Shown here piece after piece: positions 54,665 through 63,620 of a stretch of DNA of 64,000 bases. The DNA is taken from NCBI GenBank assembly GCA_016841045.1, contig JAENZX010000002.1, positions 211,412-275,411 on the forward strand, written 5' to 3'. This DNA comes from Thermincola carboxydiphila (lineage in GTDB: Bacteria > Bacillota > Thermincolia > Thermincolales > UBA2595). Positions within the stretch are counted from its first letter, which is position 1, and every line of letters begins with the position of its first letter. The position numbers and the translations under genes are program-made. A model generated the notes under the pieces. It saw nothing but the letters and a program-made list of their open reading frames with translations. It searched no databases and was not told the DNA's origin.

Positions 54665-57620
54665 CACGAAAGAATCAGGTCTTGAAGCTTTAATTGTTGA
54701 CTACCTCTTAAATGTCAACCAATATGAACAGGGTGAAAATGCAGACTACAACAAAGATTACGCTATAGATGAAACAAGGTTATTACGATTCTTAAGTAGT
54801 ACTCAACCAGAAGAAGTTGAGAAATTGGGTATTCCTAATAGTGACCATAAAAAGGCACAGTTTTTAAATCGCTTGCAAGGAGAAATCGCAAAAAGGGGTA
54901 TAATTGACGTCCTAAGAAATGGGATTAAAGCTTACCCCGCAAGTCTTATTATGTTTTATATGACCCCTTCGGCACAAAATGAAAAAGCTAAGGAAATGTT
55001 TGACCAGAATATCTTCAGCGTTACCAGACAACTCATGTATTCTAAGGATAACGTCCACCTGGCTCTGGATTTTGTGATCTTCATTAATGGATTACCTGTG
55101 ATCACCTGTGAGCTAAAAAACAGGCTTACCAAGCAGAATGTTGACGACGCAGTCCATCAGTACAAAACGGATCGTGACCCAAGGGAGCTTTTGCTGCAAT
55201 TTAAGAGATGTATGGTTCACTTCGCGGTTGATGACAATGAGATTAAAATGTGTACAAAGTTGGATGGAAAAAAGTCTTGGTTCTTACCCTTTAACAAGGG
55301 ATATAACGGGGGAGCAGGTAATCCCCCAAACCCTGAAGGAATTAAGACTGATTACCTATGGAAATTCATATTAACCAAGGCAGAGTTATCAAATATTATA
55401 GAAAACTATGCCCAAGTAGTTGAAGAAACTGATGAGGATACGGGCAAAAAGAAGTACCAGCAAATTTTCCCGAGGTTTCATCAACTTTCAGTGGTAAAGG
55501 CTCTGCTATCTCATGCTAAAGAAAACGGAGCGGGACAGAAGTATTTGATACAACATAGTGCTGGCAGTGGAAAGTCTAATTCTATTGCCTGGTCTGCTCA
55601 TCAATTAGTGGGACTTGAAAAAGATGGTAAGAGTATTTTTGACTCTGTCATAGTAGTTACCGACAGGGTCAACCTTGATAAGCAGCTTAAGAATACCATT
55701 AAACAGTTTATGCAGGTATCAAGTACGGTGGGTCATGCTGAGAACTCTGGTGATTTGAAAAAACTTTTATCAGAAGGCAAAAAAATTATTATCACCACTG
55801 TCCATAAGTTCCAATATATTCTTGATGATATCGGAAATGAACATAAGGGCAATAATTTTGCAATCATCATTGACGAAGCCCATTCCAGTCAAAGTGGTAG
55901 TATGTCGGCCAAGATGAACATGGCATTGTCCGGAGAATATGAAAATAGCGAGGAAGAATCAACAGAGGATAAGATTCTTAGATTGCTTGAGGGGCGTAAA
56001 ATGCTGACAAATGCAAGCTACTTCGCATTTACGGCAACACCTAAGAACAAAACTCTCGAAATGTTTGGTGTTCCTGTTCCCAATGGCGACAAGGTACAAC
56101 ATAAACCGTTCCATAATTATACAATGAAGCAGGCTATACAAGAGGGTTTTATACTTGATGTGCTAAAGTATTACACTCCCATTAATAGCTATTATAAATT
56201 AGCTAAAACAGTGGAAGATGACCCCCTATTTGATAAGAAGAAAGCACAGAAAAAACTTAGAGCTTATGTAGAGTCCAATTCGTATGCGATATCACAAAAA
56301 GCGGAAATTATGGTGAATCATTTCCATGAACAGGTAATTGCCCGTGGTAAAATTGGAGGCAAGGCCCGTGCTATGGTGGTTACAAGCAGTATTGAGAGAG
56401 CTATTGAGTACTTCTATGCCATAGAAAAATGCTTAAAGGATAGGAAGAGTCAATATAAAGCCATTATCGCATTTTCTGGAGACAAGGAATACAATGGAAA
56501 GACTTTAAATGAAGCCAGCATAAATGGATTTCCTAGCAGTCAAATAGAAAAGAAGTTCAAGGCCGAGCCGTACAGATTTTTGGTGGTGGCAAACAAGTTT
56601 CAAACAGGATTTGATGAGCCGTTACTTCACACACTGTATGTAGATAAGGTTCTGACAGATATCAAGGCAGTACAAACCTTATCAAGGCTTAATAGAGCGC
56701 ATCCTCAGAAGTACGACACCTTTGTATTGGATTTTGCTAACGATGTTGATACCATAAAAAAGGCTTTTGAAACCTATTACACAACTACAATACTTTCTGA
56801 CGAGACTGATCCCAATAAGTTATACGACTTAATATCTGACATGGAACACCATCAAGTTTATACAGATTATCATGTTGAATCGGTTGTTGAGCTTTACTTA
56901 AAGGGCGCCGATCGCGATAAGCTTGATCCGTTGCTGGATGCATGTGCAAGGCTTTATGAAGATTTGGATGAAGATTCTCAGGTTAATTTTAAGGGAAGTG
57001 CAAAGGTCTTTGTTAGAACTTATGGATTCTTAGGTGCAATCTTATCTTATGGAAATCCAGAATGGGAGAAACTATCTATTTTCTTGAACTTGCTGATTCC
57101 AAAGTTACCATCACCTAAGGCTGATGATTTATCCCAAGGTATACTTGAAACGATTGACCTGGATAGTTACCGAGCTGAAGTTAATACGACTTTATCCATC
57201 GTATTAGAAGACCAAGGAGAATACACTGTTGATCCGGTGCCAGCCGGTAGTGGAGGGGGCATGGTAGGGGCGGAAATGGATTTGTTAAGTAGTATCCTAG
57301 CCACCTTTCATGATCTGTTTGGTAATATTCCTTGGAAAGATGAAGATCAAATTAAGCGTCACATAGCAGCTATCCCGGCATCGGTTTCACGGGACGTTGC
57401 ATACCAAAATGCCATGAAAAACTCGGATAAACAGAATGCCAGAATGGAAAGTGAAAGAGCATTAAAGAAGGTAATTATGAATATAATGACCGATAATATG
57501 GAGCTCTTTAAGCAATATAATGATAATCCTTCCTTTAAGAAATGGTTATCTGATTTGGTGTTTGATACTACATATAATACTAACGGTGATGTCTTACAAG
57601 GGGAAGTTAATATGAATTAG
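54654..57620 (+). CDS. hsdR: Type I restriction endonuclease subunit
   Basis: The 988-residue motor-nuclease has an N-terminal PD-ExK domain (LALDFVIFINGLPVITCELK), Walker A HSAGSGKSNSIAW, DEAH-box IIIDEAHSSQSG, TATP, and helicase motif VI (QTLSRLNR). A C-terminal helical domain contacts HsdM. It translocates DNA and cuts unmethylated invaders. It overlaps hsdS and appears intact, so the restriction system should be active if the methylase is. Confidence 0.94.
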   Translation: MPTNTKESGLEALIVDYLLNVNQYEQGENADYNKDYAIDETRLLRFLSSTQPEEVEKLGIPNSDHKKAQFLNRLQGEIAKRGIIDVLRNGIKAYPASLIMFYMTPSAQNEKAKEMFDQNIFSVTRQLMYSKDNVHLALDFVIFINGLPVITCELKNRLTKQNVDDAVHQYKTDRDPRELLLQFKRCMVHFAVDDNEIKMCTKLDGKKSWFLPFNKGYNGGAGNPPNPEGIKTDYLWKFILTKAELSNIIENYAQVVEETDEDTGKKKYQQIFPRFHQLSVVKALLSHAKENGAGQKYLIQHSAGSGKSNSIAWSAHQLVGLEKDGKSIFDSVIVVTDRVNLDKQLKNTIKQFMQVSSTVGHAENSGDLKKLLSEGKKIIITTVHKFQYILDDIGNEHKGNNFAIIIDEAHSSQSGSMSAKMNMALSGEYENSEEESTEDKILRLLEGRKMLTNASYFAFTATPKNKTLEMFGVPVPNGDKVQHKPFHNYTMKQAIQEGFILDVLKYYTPINSYYKLAKTVEDDPLFDKKKAQKKLRAYVESNSYAISQKAEIMVNHFHEQVIARGKIGGKARAMVVTSSIERAIEYFYAIEKCLKDRKSQYKAIIAFSGDKEYNGKTLNEASINGFPSSQIEKKFKAEPYRFLVVANKFQTGFDEPLLHTLYVDKVLTDIKAVQTLSRLNRAHPQKYDTFVLDFANDVDTIKKAFETYYTTTILSDETDPNKLYDLISDMEHHQVYTDYHVESVVELYLKGADRDKLDPLLDACARLYEDLDEDSQVNFKGSAKVFVRTYGFLGAILSYGNPEWEKLSIFLNLLIPKLPSPKADDLSQGILETIDLDSYRAEVNTTLSIVLEDQGEYTVDPVPAGSGGGMVGAEMDLLSSILATFHDLFGNIPWKDEDQIKRHIAAIPASVSRDVAYQNAMKNSDKQNARMESERALKKVIMNIMTDNMELFKQYNDNPSFKKWLSDLVFDTTYNTNGDVLQGEVNMN

Positions 57621-57655
57621 GGATACTGGGAAGTCAAAAACATTGGGAGGTAAAG

Positions 57656-57877
57656 ATGGCAGACATTAGGTTTGAGATAAAACAAAGCATAGGTTCAATT
57701 TCAGAGTCTTCGAAAGGCTGGGCAAAGGAACTTAATCTCATTAGTTGGAATGATAAAGAGCCCAAGTATGATCTGAGAGACTGGGATCCAACTCACGAAA
57801 AAATGGGTAAGGGTGTAACTTTAACAGCTGAAGAGTTGAAGAAACTGCGAGAGTTATTAAATAAGATGGAGCTCTAA
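57656..57877 (+). CDS. YdbC/PC4-like single-stranded nucleic-acid-binding protein
   Basis: The 73-residue protein matches the bacterial PC4/YdbC fold: FEIKQSIGSISESSKGWAKE, then YDLRDWDPTHEKMGKG and VTLTAEELKKLRELL. Such proteins bind single-stranded DNA as dimers. GGGAGGTAAAG precedes the ATG. It follows hsdR after 35 bases and is probably in the same transcript. A role in the island (repair, regulation or DNA protection) is inference. Confidence 0.85.
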   Translation: MADIRFEIKQSIGSISESSKGWAKELNLISWNDKEPKYDLRDWDPTHEKMGKGVTLTAEELKKLRELLNKMEL

Positions 57878-57906
57878 CGATTTGGATGTAAATTTGTTGT
57901 GTTTAA

Positions 57907-58353
57907 TTGGGGGAGGTGTTCTCCGTCGACTACAAAGATAGAATTATAGCAAAAGTAGCGGATAAGGCATGTAAAAAGATTTGTCGAAAGACTATTAGAT
58001 ATCTCCAAGGGTTAAAAGATGATTGTTTACAATCGGGCGATGACACTCCGCTGGAAAATATCTGGGATGAAGTTTGTGTACAAATTCAAGGCGAAATGTC
58101 TAATTTTTGGGAATGTATATACTTAGAAGAGATACGGCGGGTTATTTTCTGGGAGGTTGCTGACCTTGAAGAAGAAGTTAAACAAGCGATTTGGTTTCAG
58201 ACAACATCAGGATTTTATTGGGACGAAGACGATGAGGAAGAAGATGGACTCCTTTTTGATGACGATGAGATAATTGAGTACATAATAAACGACTATTTAT
58301 TGCGCGAGGCTGGGAATTGGACAAATAAGCGCATTGAAAAATACCTAGAGTAG
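57907..58353 (+). CDS. Acidic hypothetical protein
   Basis: The 148-residue protein is strongly acidic, with a DEDDEEEDGLLFDDDE tract near residue 115 and two short Cys-rich helices near the N terminus. The start is uncertain: TTG at 57,907 or GTG at 57,916, both adjacent to GGGGGAGG. It follows the PC4-like gene after 29 bases. Very acidic small proteins near restriction genes can mimic DNA, but there is no direct evidence for that here. Confidence 0.55.
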   Translation: MGEVFSVDYKDRIIAKVADKACKKICRKTIRYLQGLKDDCLQSGDDTPLENIWDEVCVQIQGEMSNFWECIYLEEIRRVIFWEVADLEEEVKQAIWFQTTSGFYWDEDDEEEDGLLFDDDEIIEYIINDYLLREAGNWTNKRIEKYLE

Positions 58354-58358
58354 ACATG

Positions 58359-58394
58359 AGCCGACTGAGGCAAATTTACCTTAGCCGGCTTATT
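58359..58394. terminator. Bidirectional terminator between convergent genes
   Basis: AGCCGACTGAGG and CCTTAGCCGGCT form an imperfect 12-bp stem between the end of the restriction transcript and the minus-strand regulator gene. Confidence 0.7.
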
Positions 58395-58402
58395 TTATGT
58401 AG

Positions 58403-58921
58403 TTATTCCACAACTCCAGCTAGCGGTTTAAGACGAAAATAGTCCAAAGCTTGATTAACATCATGAAGATTGTATATTCTCTTCTCTAGGCAGAACTGTA
58501 TTACCAAGTCAAAGGTATCACTTTCGGACAAGGAATAACCGGCAGCACTTAACAGTTTATCGGTATCTTTTTTGTTAAGTTCAAGGGCAATAGCTAGAGC
58601 AATAGTGGAATTTTTTCCGGGTCGGTAATCAGGGTTGGATTTTATTTTTGAAAAATGCCTACGGTCAATTCCCGCTTTTTTATAAATCTCTGCATCACTA
58701 GCCCCTGCTTTATCTATAAAGCTAAACAAAACCTGATTAAATGTTGGTTTTCGGGATTTGTTTATGTAATCGTCCAATTCAGTAGGCTGAATGCTTGGCT
58801 TAAAGCATTCAGAAAAATTTATTTCCTCATATTCGGCAGAGTTACAAACAATAAAATCAACGCTGGCCAAGTGATTTTTTACGTACTTTTTTAATTCTAT
58901 CAGCAGCTTGTCCTCAAGCAT
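58403..58921 (-). CDS. XRE-like HTH regulator divergent from a vWA gene
   Basis: The 172-residue protein has a Cro/XRE-like HTH in its middle (about 75-135: FIDKAGASDAEIYKKAGIDR, then HFSKIKSNPDYRPGK). A C-terminal helical region (LLSAAGYSLSESDTFDLVIQ) follows. GGAGGT precedes the ATG at 58,921; a longer frame from 58,954 would begin inside the palindrome. It is transcribed away from the vWA gene, and a perfect palindrome lies between them. It probably represses one or both genes. Confidence 0.65.
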   Translation of the reverse strand: MLEDKLLIELKKYVKNHLASVDFIVCNSAEYEEINFSECFKPSIQPTELDDYINKSRKPTFNQVLFSFIDKAGASDAEIYKKAGIDRRHFSKIKSNPDYRPGKNSTIALAIALELNKKDTDKLLSAAGYSLSESDTFDLVIQFCLEKRIYNLHDVNQALDYFRLKPLAGVVE

Positions 58922-58942
58922 CTTTAAGCAACCTCCCAAAAT

Positions 58943-58959
58943 GTCGCTTGTCAAGCGAC
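58943..58959. promoter_or_regulatory. Perfect 17-bp palindrome between divergent genes
   Basis: GTCGCTTG-T-CAAGCGAC is an exact dyad with 8-bp half sites. It overlaps a TTGTCA -35-like hexamer and lies 21 bp from the regulator start. It is likely the operator of the XRE-like protein. Confidence 0.7.
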
Positions 58960-59019
58960 CAAATTATGGATGAACTCAGCTAATATTATATCATGAATAA
59001 AATTGAAAGGATGATTAAT

Positions 59020-59640
59020 ATGAACGTGAGTTTAACAGAAATTGTCTTTCTCCTTGACAGGAGCGGTTCTATGGGAGGGCTTGAAAGTGATACTATCGGA
59101 GGATTTAATGCTTTTATTGAGAAGCAGGGTCAGTTTGCAGGTGATACTATTGTCACAGCGGTGCTTTTTGATGACAGGTATGAAGTCCTATGGAACGGTA
59201 TTGATGTAAACAAAGCTAAGCTAAAAGACAAGGACTATTATGTGAGAGGGTGTACAGCACTATTGGATGCAATCGGAAAAACCATCCTGGATGTTGGTTG
59301 CAGACTAGCAAAGACCAGTGAGGAGGAAAGGCCCGGGAAGGTAATATTCGTCATCACAACAGATGGTTTGGAAAATGCCAGTCGTGAATTTACTTATGAA
59401 AAAATTAAGGAGCTAATAAAACATCAGCAGGAGAAATATAGTTGGGAGTTCGTTTTCCTTGGTGCTAACATAGATGCTGCGAGAGAAGCGAATAGCATTG
59501 GAATTAGTACAGATAACGCATTTGATTTTGAAGCTACAAAATCAGGGGTAGAAAATATGTACTGTATGGTTAGTGAAGCAGTATCGGAAAAAAGAAATAA
59601 CAAGATGAAGATCATTAATGACAAGGGAATGGAGTTATAA
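59020..59640 (+). CDS. von Willebrand factor A domain protein
   Basis: The 206-residue single vWA domain has the metal-ion-dependent adhesion motif FLLDRSGSMGG (DxSxS), a Thr in GCTALLDAIG, and an Asp in VITTDGLENAS, so it should bind Mg or Mn and a partner protein. There is no signal peptide, so it is cytoplasmic. The ATG at 59,020 follows AAAGGA at good spacing; earlier ATGs at 58,993 and 59,011 lack it. It is divergent from the XRE-like gene. No AAA ATPase partner is nearby. Confidence 0.75.
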   Translation: MNVSLTEIVFLLDRSGSMGGLESDTIGGFNAFIEKQGQFAGDTIVTAVLFDDRYEVLWNGIDVNKAKLKDKDYYVRGCTALLDAIGKTILDVGCRLAKTSEEERPGKVIFVITTDGLENASREFTYEKIKELIKHQQEKYSWEFVFLGANIDAAREANSIGISTDNAFDFEATKSGVENMYCMVSEAVSEKRNNKMKIINDKGMEL

Positions 59641-59746
59641 ATCCGGCTTCTATAAGAAGTGATTTTGTACTTGGAGAGCATATTATTTAAAATTGGCCCG
59701 TGCCAAAGGGGGTCTCGCAGTTTTGATGAAATCAAACGCTGATATA

Positions 59747-59755
59747 TGGTATAAT
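59747..59755 (+). promoter_or_regulatory. Extended -10 promoter
   Basis: TGGTATAAT (TG-N-TATAAT) lies 60 bp before the 59.8-kb gene; no clear -35. Confidence 0.5.
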
Positions 59756-59814
59756 ATGGGTGTGTTGCGTCGAAAAAAGTAAATATACTGAGCAAAGAAA
59801 GACGGTGTTTGTAA

Positions 59815-60147
59815 ATGAATGGTGAAAGATTATGGAATAAAATAACCATGAGTTTGGGAACTACTCCGATTGAAGTTGCCACTATACCGAGCAACAATAA
59901 AGAGCCACTTTGGTTCAGTGCTTATATGGATAATGGTGTTGTATACGTTGATAACTCTCAAGAGAAGAAACCTTCGACCAAAATGTCGCAGCGCCGTAAA
60001 ATAACAAAAAAAGATTTTATAACTGTATACGCTTATTACCATCAGTGGGCAAAGGGGGAGAGACATTTAAGGCAGGAAGTTAGAATGCTCTCCCAAAACA
60101 CGGCCTACATTTTTGGACTTATTGCAAGGTTTGAACAGGCTTTGTAG
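59815..60147 (+). CDS. Hypothetical protein upstream of the Nmad3-like gene
   Basis: The 110-residue protein has a beta-rich N-terminal half (LWFSAYMDNGVVYVDNS) and a helical C-terminal half (KDFITVYAYYHQWAKGERHL, then NTAYIFGLIARFEQ). AAGACGGTG before the ATG is a weak ribosome site. I do not recognise a function. It lies 38 bases before the Nmad3-like gene, so the two probably share a transcript from the extended -10 promoter upstream. Confidence 0.6.
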   Translation: MNGERLWNKITMSLGTTPIEVATIPSNNKEPLWFSAYMDNGVVYVDNSQEKKPSTKMSQRRKITKKDFITVYAYYHQWAKGERHLRQEVRMLSQNTAYIFGLIARFEQAL

Positions 60148-60185
60148 AGGAGAAGAACTGAATTAGATCAGAGAGGGTGGTAAAG

Positions 60186-61043
60186 ATGAAGGTGATTTTA
60201 AGTAGAAAGGGATTTGACTCCTCAGCGGGCGGATATCCAAGTCCTCACTTTGTTCAAGATGGTAGATTACTTTCATTGCCAATACCCGAAGAAAATAGAA
60301 AAACAGTATTGATACCGGGAGAACATACGCTGATTTAAAATTTGATGATAGGTATTCATACCTTGATATAATGAAGCAATTGGGAATCAAAAAGTTCGAA
60401 AGTAAATTTGTTCATCATGATCCTGATATTAACCCCTTGGTCCTAAAAAATAGACACCGTGACTGGAGAGGGTTATTTGGTCAAAGTAGCAATGCCCAGT
60501 CACATTTAAGAAATAAAGGGGTCAAACTGGGAGATTTATTTTTATTCTTTGGATGGTTCCGCGACGTGGTTAAAACCTCCAACGGATATAAGTTTGTGAG
60601 TGGCACAGATCGGCATATTATTTGGGGATATCTGCAGGTTGATGAAATTCAAAGAATAGAACCAAACAAAGAATATCAGGAATGGAAAAGAGGTCACCCT
60701 CACTATTACTATAGAAACAGAGTACAGAATACAGGCTATATCGCCAGAAATAATCTAAGTTTCGCTCCTCACTTACCAGGTTATGGAGTTTTTGATTACA
60801 AGGATTCATTGGTCTTAACTTGTCCAGGTCAAATGAAACGATCAATTTGGAAATTTCCTAGATATTTTCATCCGAGCTACGGAACGAAAGTGAGCCACCA
60901 TGAAAAATTATTCGACAAATTAAATAACCCTATATGGGAATTATTTGATGATCATTGCATCCTTAAAAGCTTTGGTAGAGGGGCAAGAATTTGTGCTTGA
61001 AGGTAATGATGAAGTTATTAAATGGGCTCACCAGTTGTTCTGA
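60186..61043 (+). pseudogene. Nmad3-like (nucleotide-modification-associated) gene with two frameshifts
   Basis: Three consecutive frames make one protein of about 285 residues. Frame 1 (60,186-60,304) has the family opening MKVILSRKGFDSSAGG. Frame 2 (to about 60,980) has GRTYADLKFDDRYS, HHDPDINP, and FGQSSNAQSHLRNKGVKLGD. Frame 3 (to 61,043) ends GQEFVLEGNDEVIKWAHQLF. The switches lie at runs of five A (60,299-60,303) and four G (about 60,977-60,980). Nmad proteins are predicted to take part in DNA base modification or its detection. As read, the gene is broken. GAGGGTGG precedes the ATG. Confidence 0.65.
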
Positions 61044-61100
61044 ATATGGTCTAGGCCAATGGAATCTTGATAACAAACTACAAAAGTTGAGGGATTAATT

Positions 61101-63170
61101 ATGCAAACACTAGAGTCACTAAAAAGCATTTTTAAAGACAGGATTTTCAAAATACCGGATTATCAACGCGGGTATGCCTGGCAAAAAAGACAGCTAAAAG
61201 ATTTCTGGGAGGATATAGTTAACCTTCCGATTGAAAGGTTTCATTATACCGGTTTGCTGTCTTTAAAGCAGGTTCCAAAGACTGACTATGAAGGGGAGAA
61301 TTGGACAGCAGAACGTTGGTTGATTAAGGATAGAGCTTTTAGGCCTTTTCATATTGTTGATGGTCAGCAAAGGCTGACAACTTTTGTGATTTTTATTAAT
61401 GAGGTTCTGAACCTTATCAAGTCTATTCCAGAGAATGAAGGTAGGCCTGAGACAGATATTTATATTGGAACATTCAGTATCAAACAGATAAAAGAAGAAT
61501 ATCTTGTGGTTCATATGCCACCGCAGTTTTTAGTAAATACATATAAGTTTGGATACGAGAAGGATAACCCAAGCTTTAAATATCTTAGACATAAGATCCT
61601 GGGGGAACCTGATGGGGGTAGTATTACTGAAACTTTTTATACTTTGAACCTTGAAAATGCTAGACAATTTTTTAAGGAAAACCTGGAGAATTACTACAAA
61701 ACATACGGACTTAGTGAGCTTGAGGCGCTTTTTAGAAAAGTAACACAGAATCTTATGTTCAACTTGCATGAAATTGAAGATGATTTTGACGTTTTTGTCG
61801 CATTTGAAACAATGAATAACCGGGGTAAGAAACTATCTAACTTAGAACTTTTGAAGAACCGTCTTATTTATTTGACGACTCTTTATGAACCATATGAAAT
61901 CACTGAAGATGAAAGAGCAATTCTGCGATCAGAAATCAACGACGCATGGAAAGATGTTTATTACCAACTTGGTAGAAACAAGAAGAACCCATTATCAGAT
62001 GATGACTTCCTCGTTGCCCACTGGATCATGTATTTTCAATACACGCGGCAAAAAGGTGACGATTATATCAAATTTCTTCTGGAAGAAAAATTCACTCCTC
62101 AAAATGTGTTTAATAAAAGCGAAGTCAAATTAGACGGCATAACTGCAATAACTGAACTAAGGGATCAGGATGCAGAGGAAGGGCCAGAGGAAAATGAAAC
62201 CGAAGAAAGATCAGTAATGAGGGCAAAACTTGCACCAAAAGAAATATCGGACTACGTGAAAAGCCTCCAATCAGCAGCAGTACATTGGTTTAATTCGTTC
62301 AATCCTTTAAATAATCCAGATCTAACTCCAGAAGAGCAGCTTTGGCTTGACAGGCTGAACAGAATAGGAATTGCATACTTTCGACCACTGGTTGTGGCTT
62401 CCTACATTAGAGCTGATATATCAACTGCAAGTAGAGTTAAACTGTTTAAGGAGATTGAACGGTTCATATTCATTGCTTTTAGAGTTGGTAGGGCTTTGTC
62501 AACATATCGAAATAGCGAATATTACAGACTTACCAAGCAACTCAGGAGTGGGGACATTTCCGTTGATGAAATTTGCAATACATTAAGGGAACGAATTGAC
62601 GAGTGGTTAAGTCCTGAAACAGCCTTTGATTTTCAGCCATTCAAAGCATATATTGGTAGACATTATAAAAATGGTGGCGGATTTTACTGGTGGAACGGGT
62701 TGCATTACTTCTTATATGAATATGAGACAGAAATGGTTATGCAGAATGGTAACCAGAAAATCGACTGGAATCTGTTTGTTAAAAGCGAAAAAGATAAAGT
62801 GTCGATAGAACATATTTATCCCCAGACCCCGGTGAACGACTATTGGAAGAACGCTTTTTCCGGCTATACGGATAAACAGAAGAAGCTTTTAACTGGATCA
62901 CTCGGTAATCTTTTACCATTATCCAGGAGTAAGAACTCAAGTATGCAGAATGACAGTTTTCATGATAAAAAGTATGCACCAGGTAAATCGCATAAAGGAT
63001 ACACTGACGGCTCTCATAGTGAAATAGAGGTAGCTGCTTACCCTGAGTGGAATGCAAACATGATACTTGAGCGTGGGATAAAGTTGCTGGATTTTATGGA
63101 GAGAAGATGGAACATTAAGTTTGAAAGTGACGACAGCAAAAAGGAAATGCTGTTTTTGGATTTCATGTAA
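61101..63170 (+). CDS. GmrSD-like DUF262/DUF1524 nuclease
   Basis: The 689-residue protein has an N-terminal DUF262 domain (ParB/Srx-like NTPase) with PDYQRGYAW and VDGQQRLTTF. A helical middle follows, with FETMNNRGKKLSNLELLKNR. The C-terminal DUF1524 HNH domain has SIEHIYPQTP and LGNLLPLSRSKNSSMQN. This is the single-chain GmrSD layout; GmrSD enzymes are type IV systems that cut DNA with modified bases. GAGGG precedes the ATG. It follows the Nmad3-like gene by 57 bases. It appears intact. Confidence 0.82.
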   Translation: MQTLESLKSIFKDRIFKIPDYQRGYAWQKRQLKDFWEDIVNLPIERFHYTGLLSLKQVPKTDYEGENWTAERWLIKDRAFRPFHIVDGQQRLTTFVIFINEVLNLIKSIPENEGRPETDIYIGTFSIKQIKEEYLVVHMPPQFLVNTYKFGYEKDNPSFKYLRHKILGEPDGGSITETFYTLNLENARQFFKENLENYYKTYGLSELEALFRKVTQNLMFNLHEIEDDFDVFVAFETMNNRGKKLSNLELLKNRLIYLTTLYEPYEITEDERAILRSEINDAWKDVYYQLGRNKKNPLSDDDFLVAHWIMYFQYTRQKGDDYIKFLLEEKFTPQNVFNKSEVKLDGITAITELRDQDAEEGPEENETEERSVMRAKLAPKEISDYVKSLQSAAVHWFNSFNPLNNPDLTPEEQLWLDRLNRIGIAYFRPLVVASYIRADISTASRVKLFKEIERFIFIAFRVGRALSTYRNSEYYRLTKQLRSGDISVDEICNTLRERIDEWLSPETAFDFQPFKAYIGRHYKNGGGFYWWNGLHYFLYEYETEMVMQNGNQKIDWNLFVKSEKDKVSIEHIYPQTPVNDYWKNAFSGYTDKQKKLLTGSLGNLLPLSRSKNSSMQNDSFHDKKYAPGKSHKGYTDGSHSEIEVAAYPEWNANMILERGIKLLDFMERRWNIKFESDDSKKEMLFLDFM

Positions 63171-63227
63171 AAGTCAGTTCAGGGCGGTTTCCTTCTAATT
63201 CTTAACCAGGCTGTTAGAGGTGATAAA

Positions 63228-63484
63228 GTGGCAAAGTTAATTCCGGTCCAATATCACAAATGCCGATATCCAGAGGATATCAAACCAGTGATAACAGAAG
63301 TAGCTGGGCATTTTGATATTTCAAAGATAAACACTATAGGCGAGTATTCGCTTCACACAGAGTATGGTTTTACCAGTAGAAAATTTGATTATTCAACGAA
63401 TTTGTAGATTTTATCTTAGATAGAGATAAAAACCAGCCAAAAGTAATAGAAATTCACCCACCCTTTTATAGTTATTTTCATTAA
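63228..63484 (+). pseudogene. Small unknown gene with a frameshift
   Basis: A GTG at 63,228 with GAGGTGAT upstream opens a 59-residue frame (MAKLIPVQYHKCRYPEDIKP) ending at 63,407. In the next frame the sequence continues smoothly as NEFVDFILDRDKNQPKVIEI then HPPFYSYFH to 63,484. A single missing base near 63,393 would join them into about 85 residues. I do not recognise the family. It is the last gene before the right attachment site. Confidence 0.5.
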
Positions 63485-63620
63485 ATTTTGGCGCCGATAT
63501 GGTGACAAAGAACGCAAAAGAACACATGAAAATGCCCAACAACAACCATTAGAAAATTTGCGACCCTTATAGTACATAGATTGGCCAAATGCAGCAAAAG
63601 TCAGCTTTGTAGTTTGTAGT

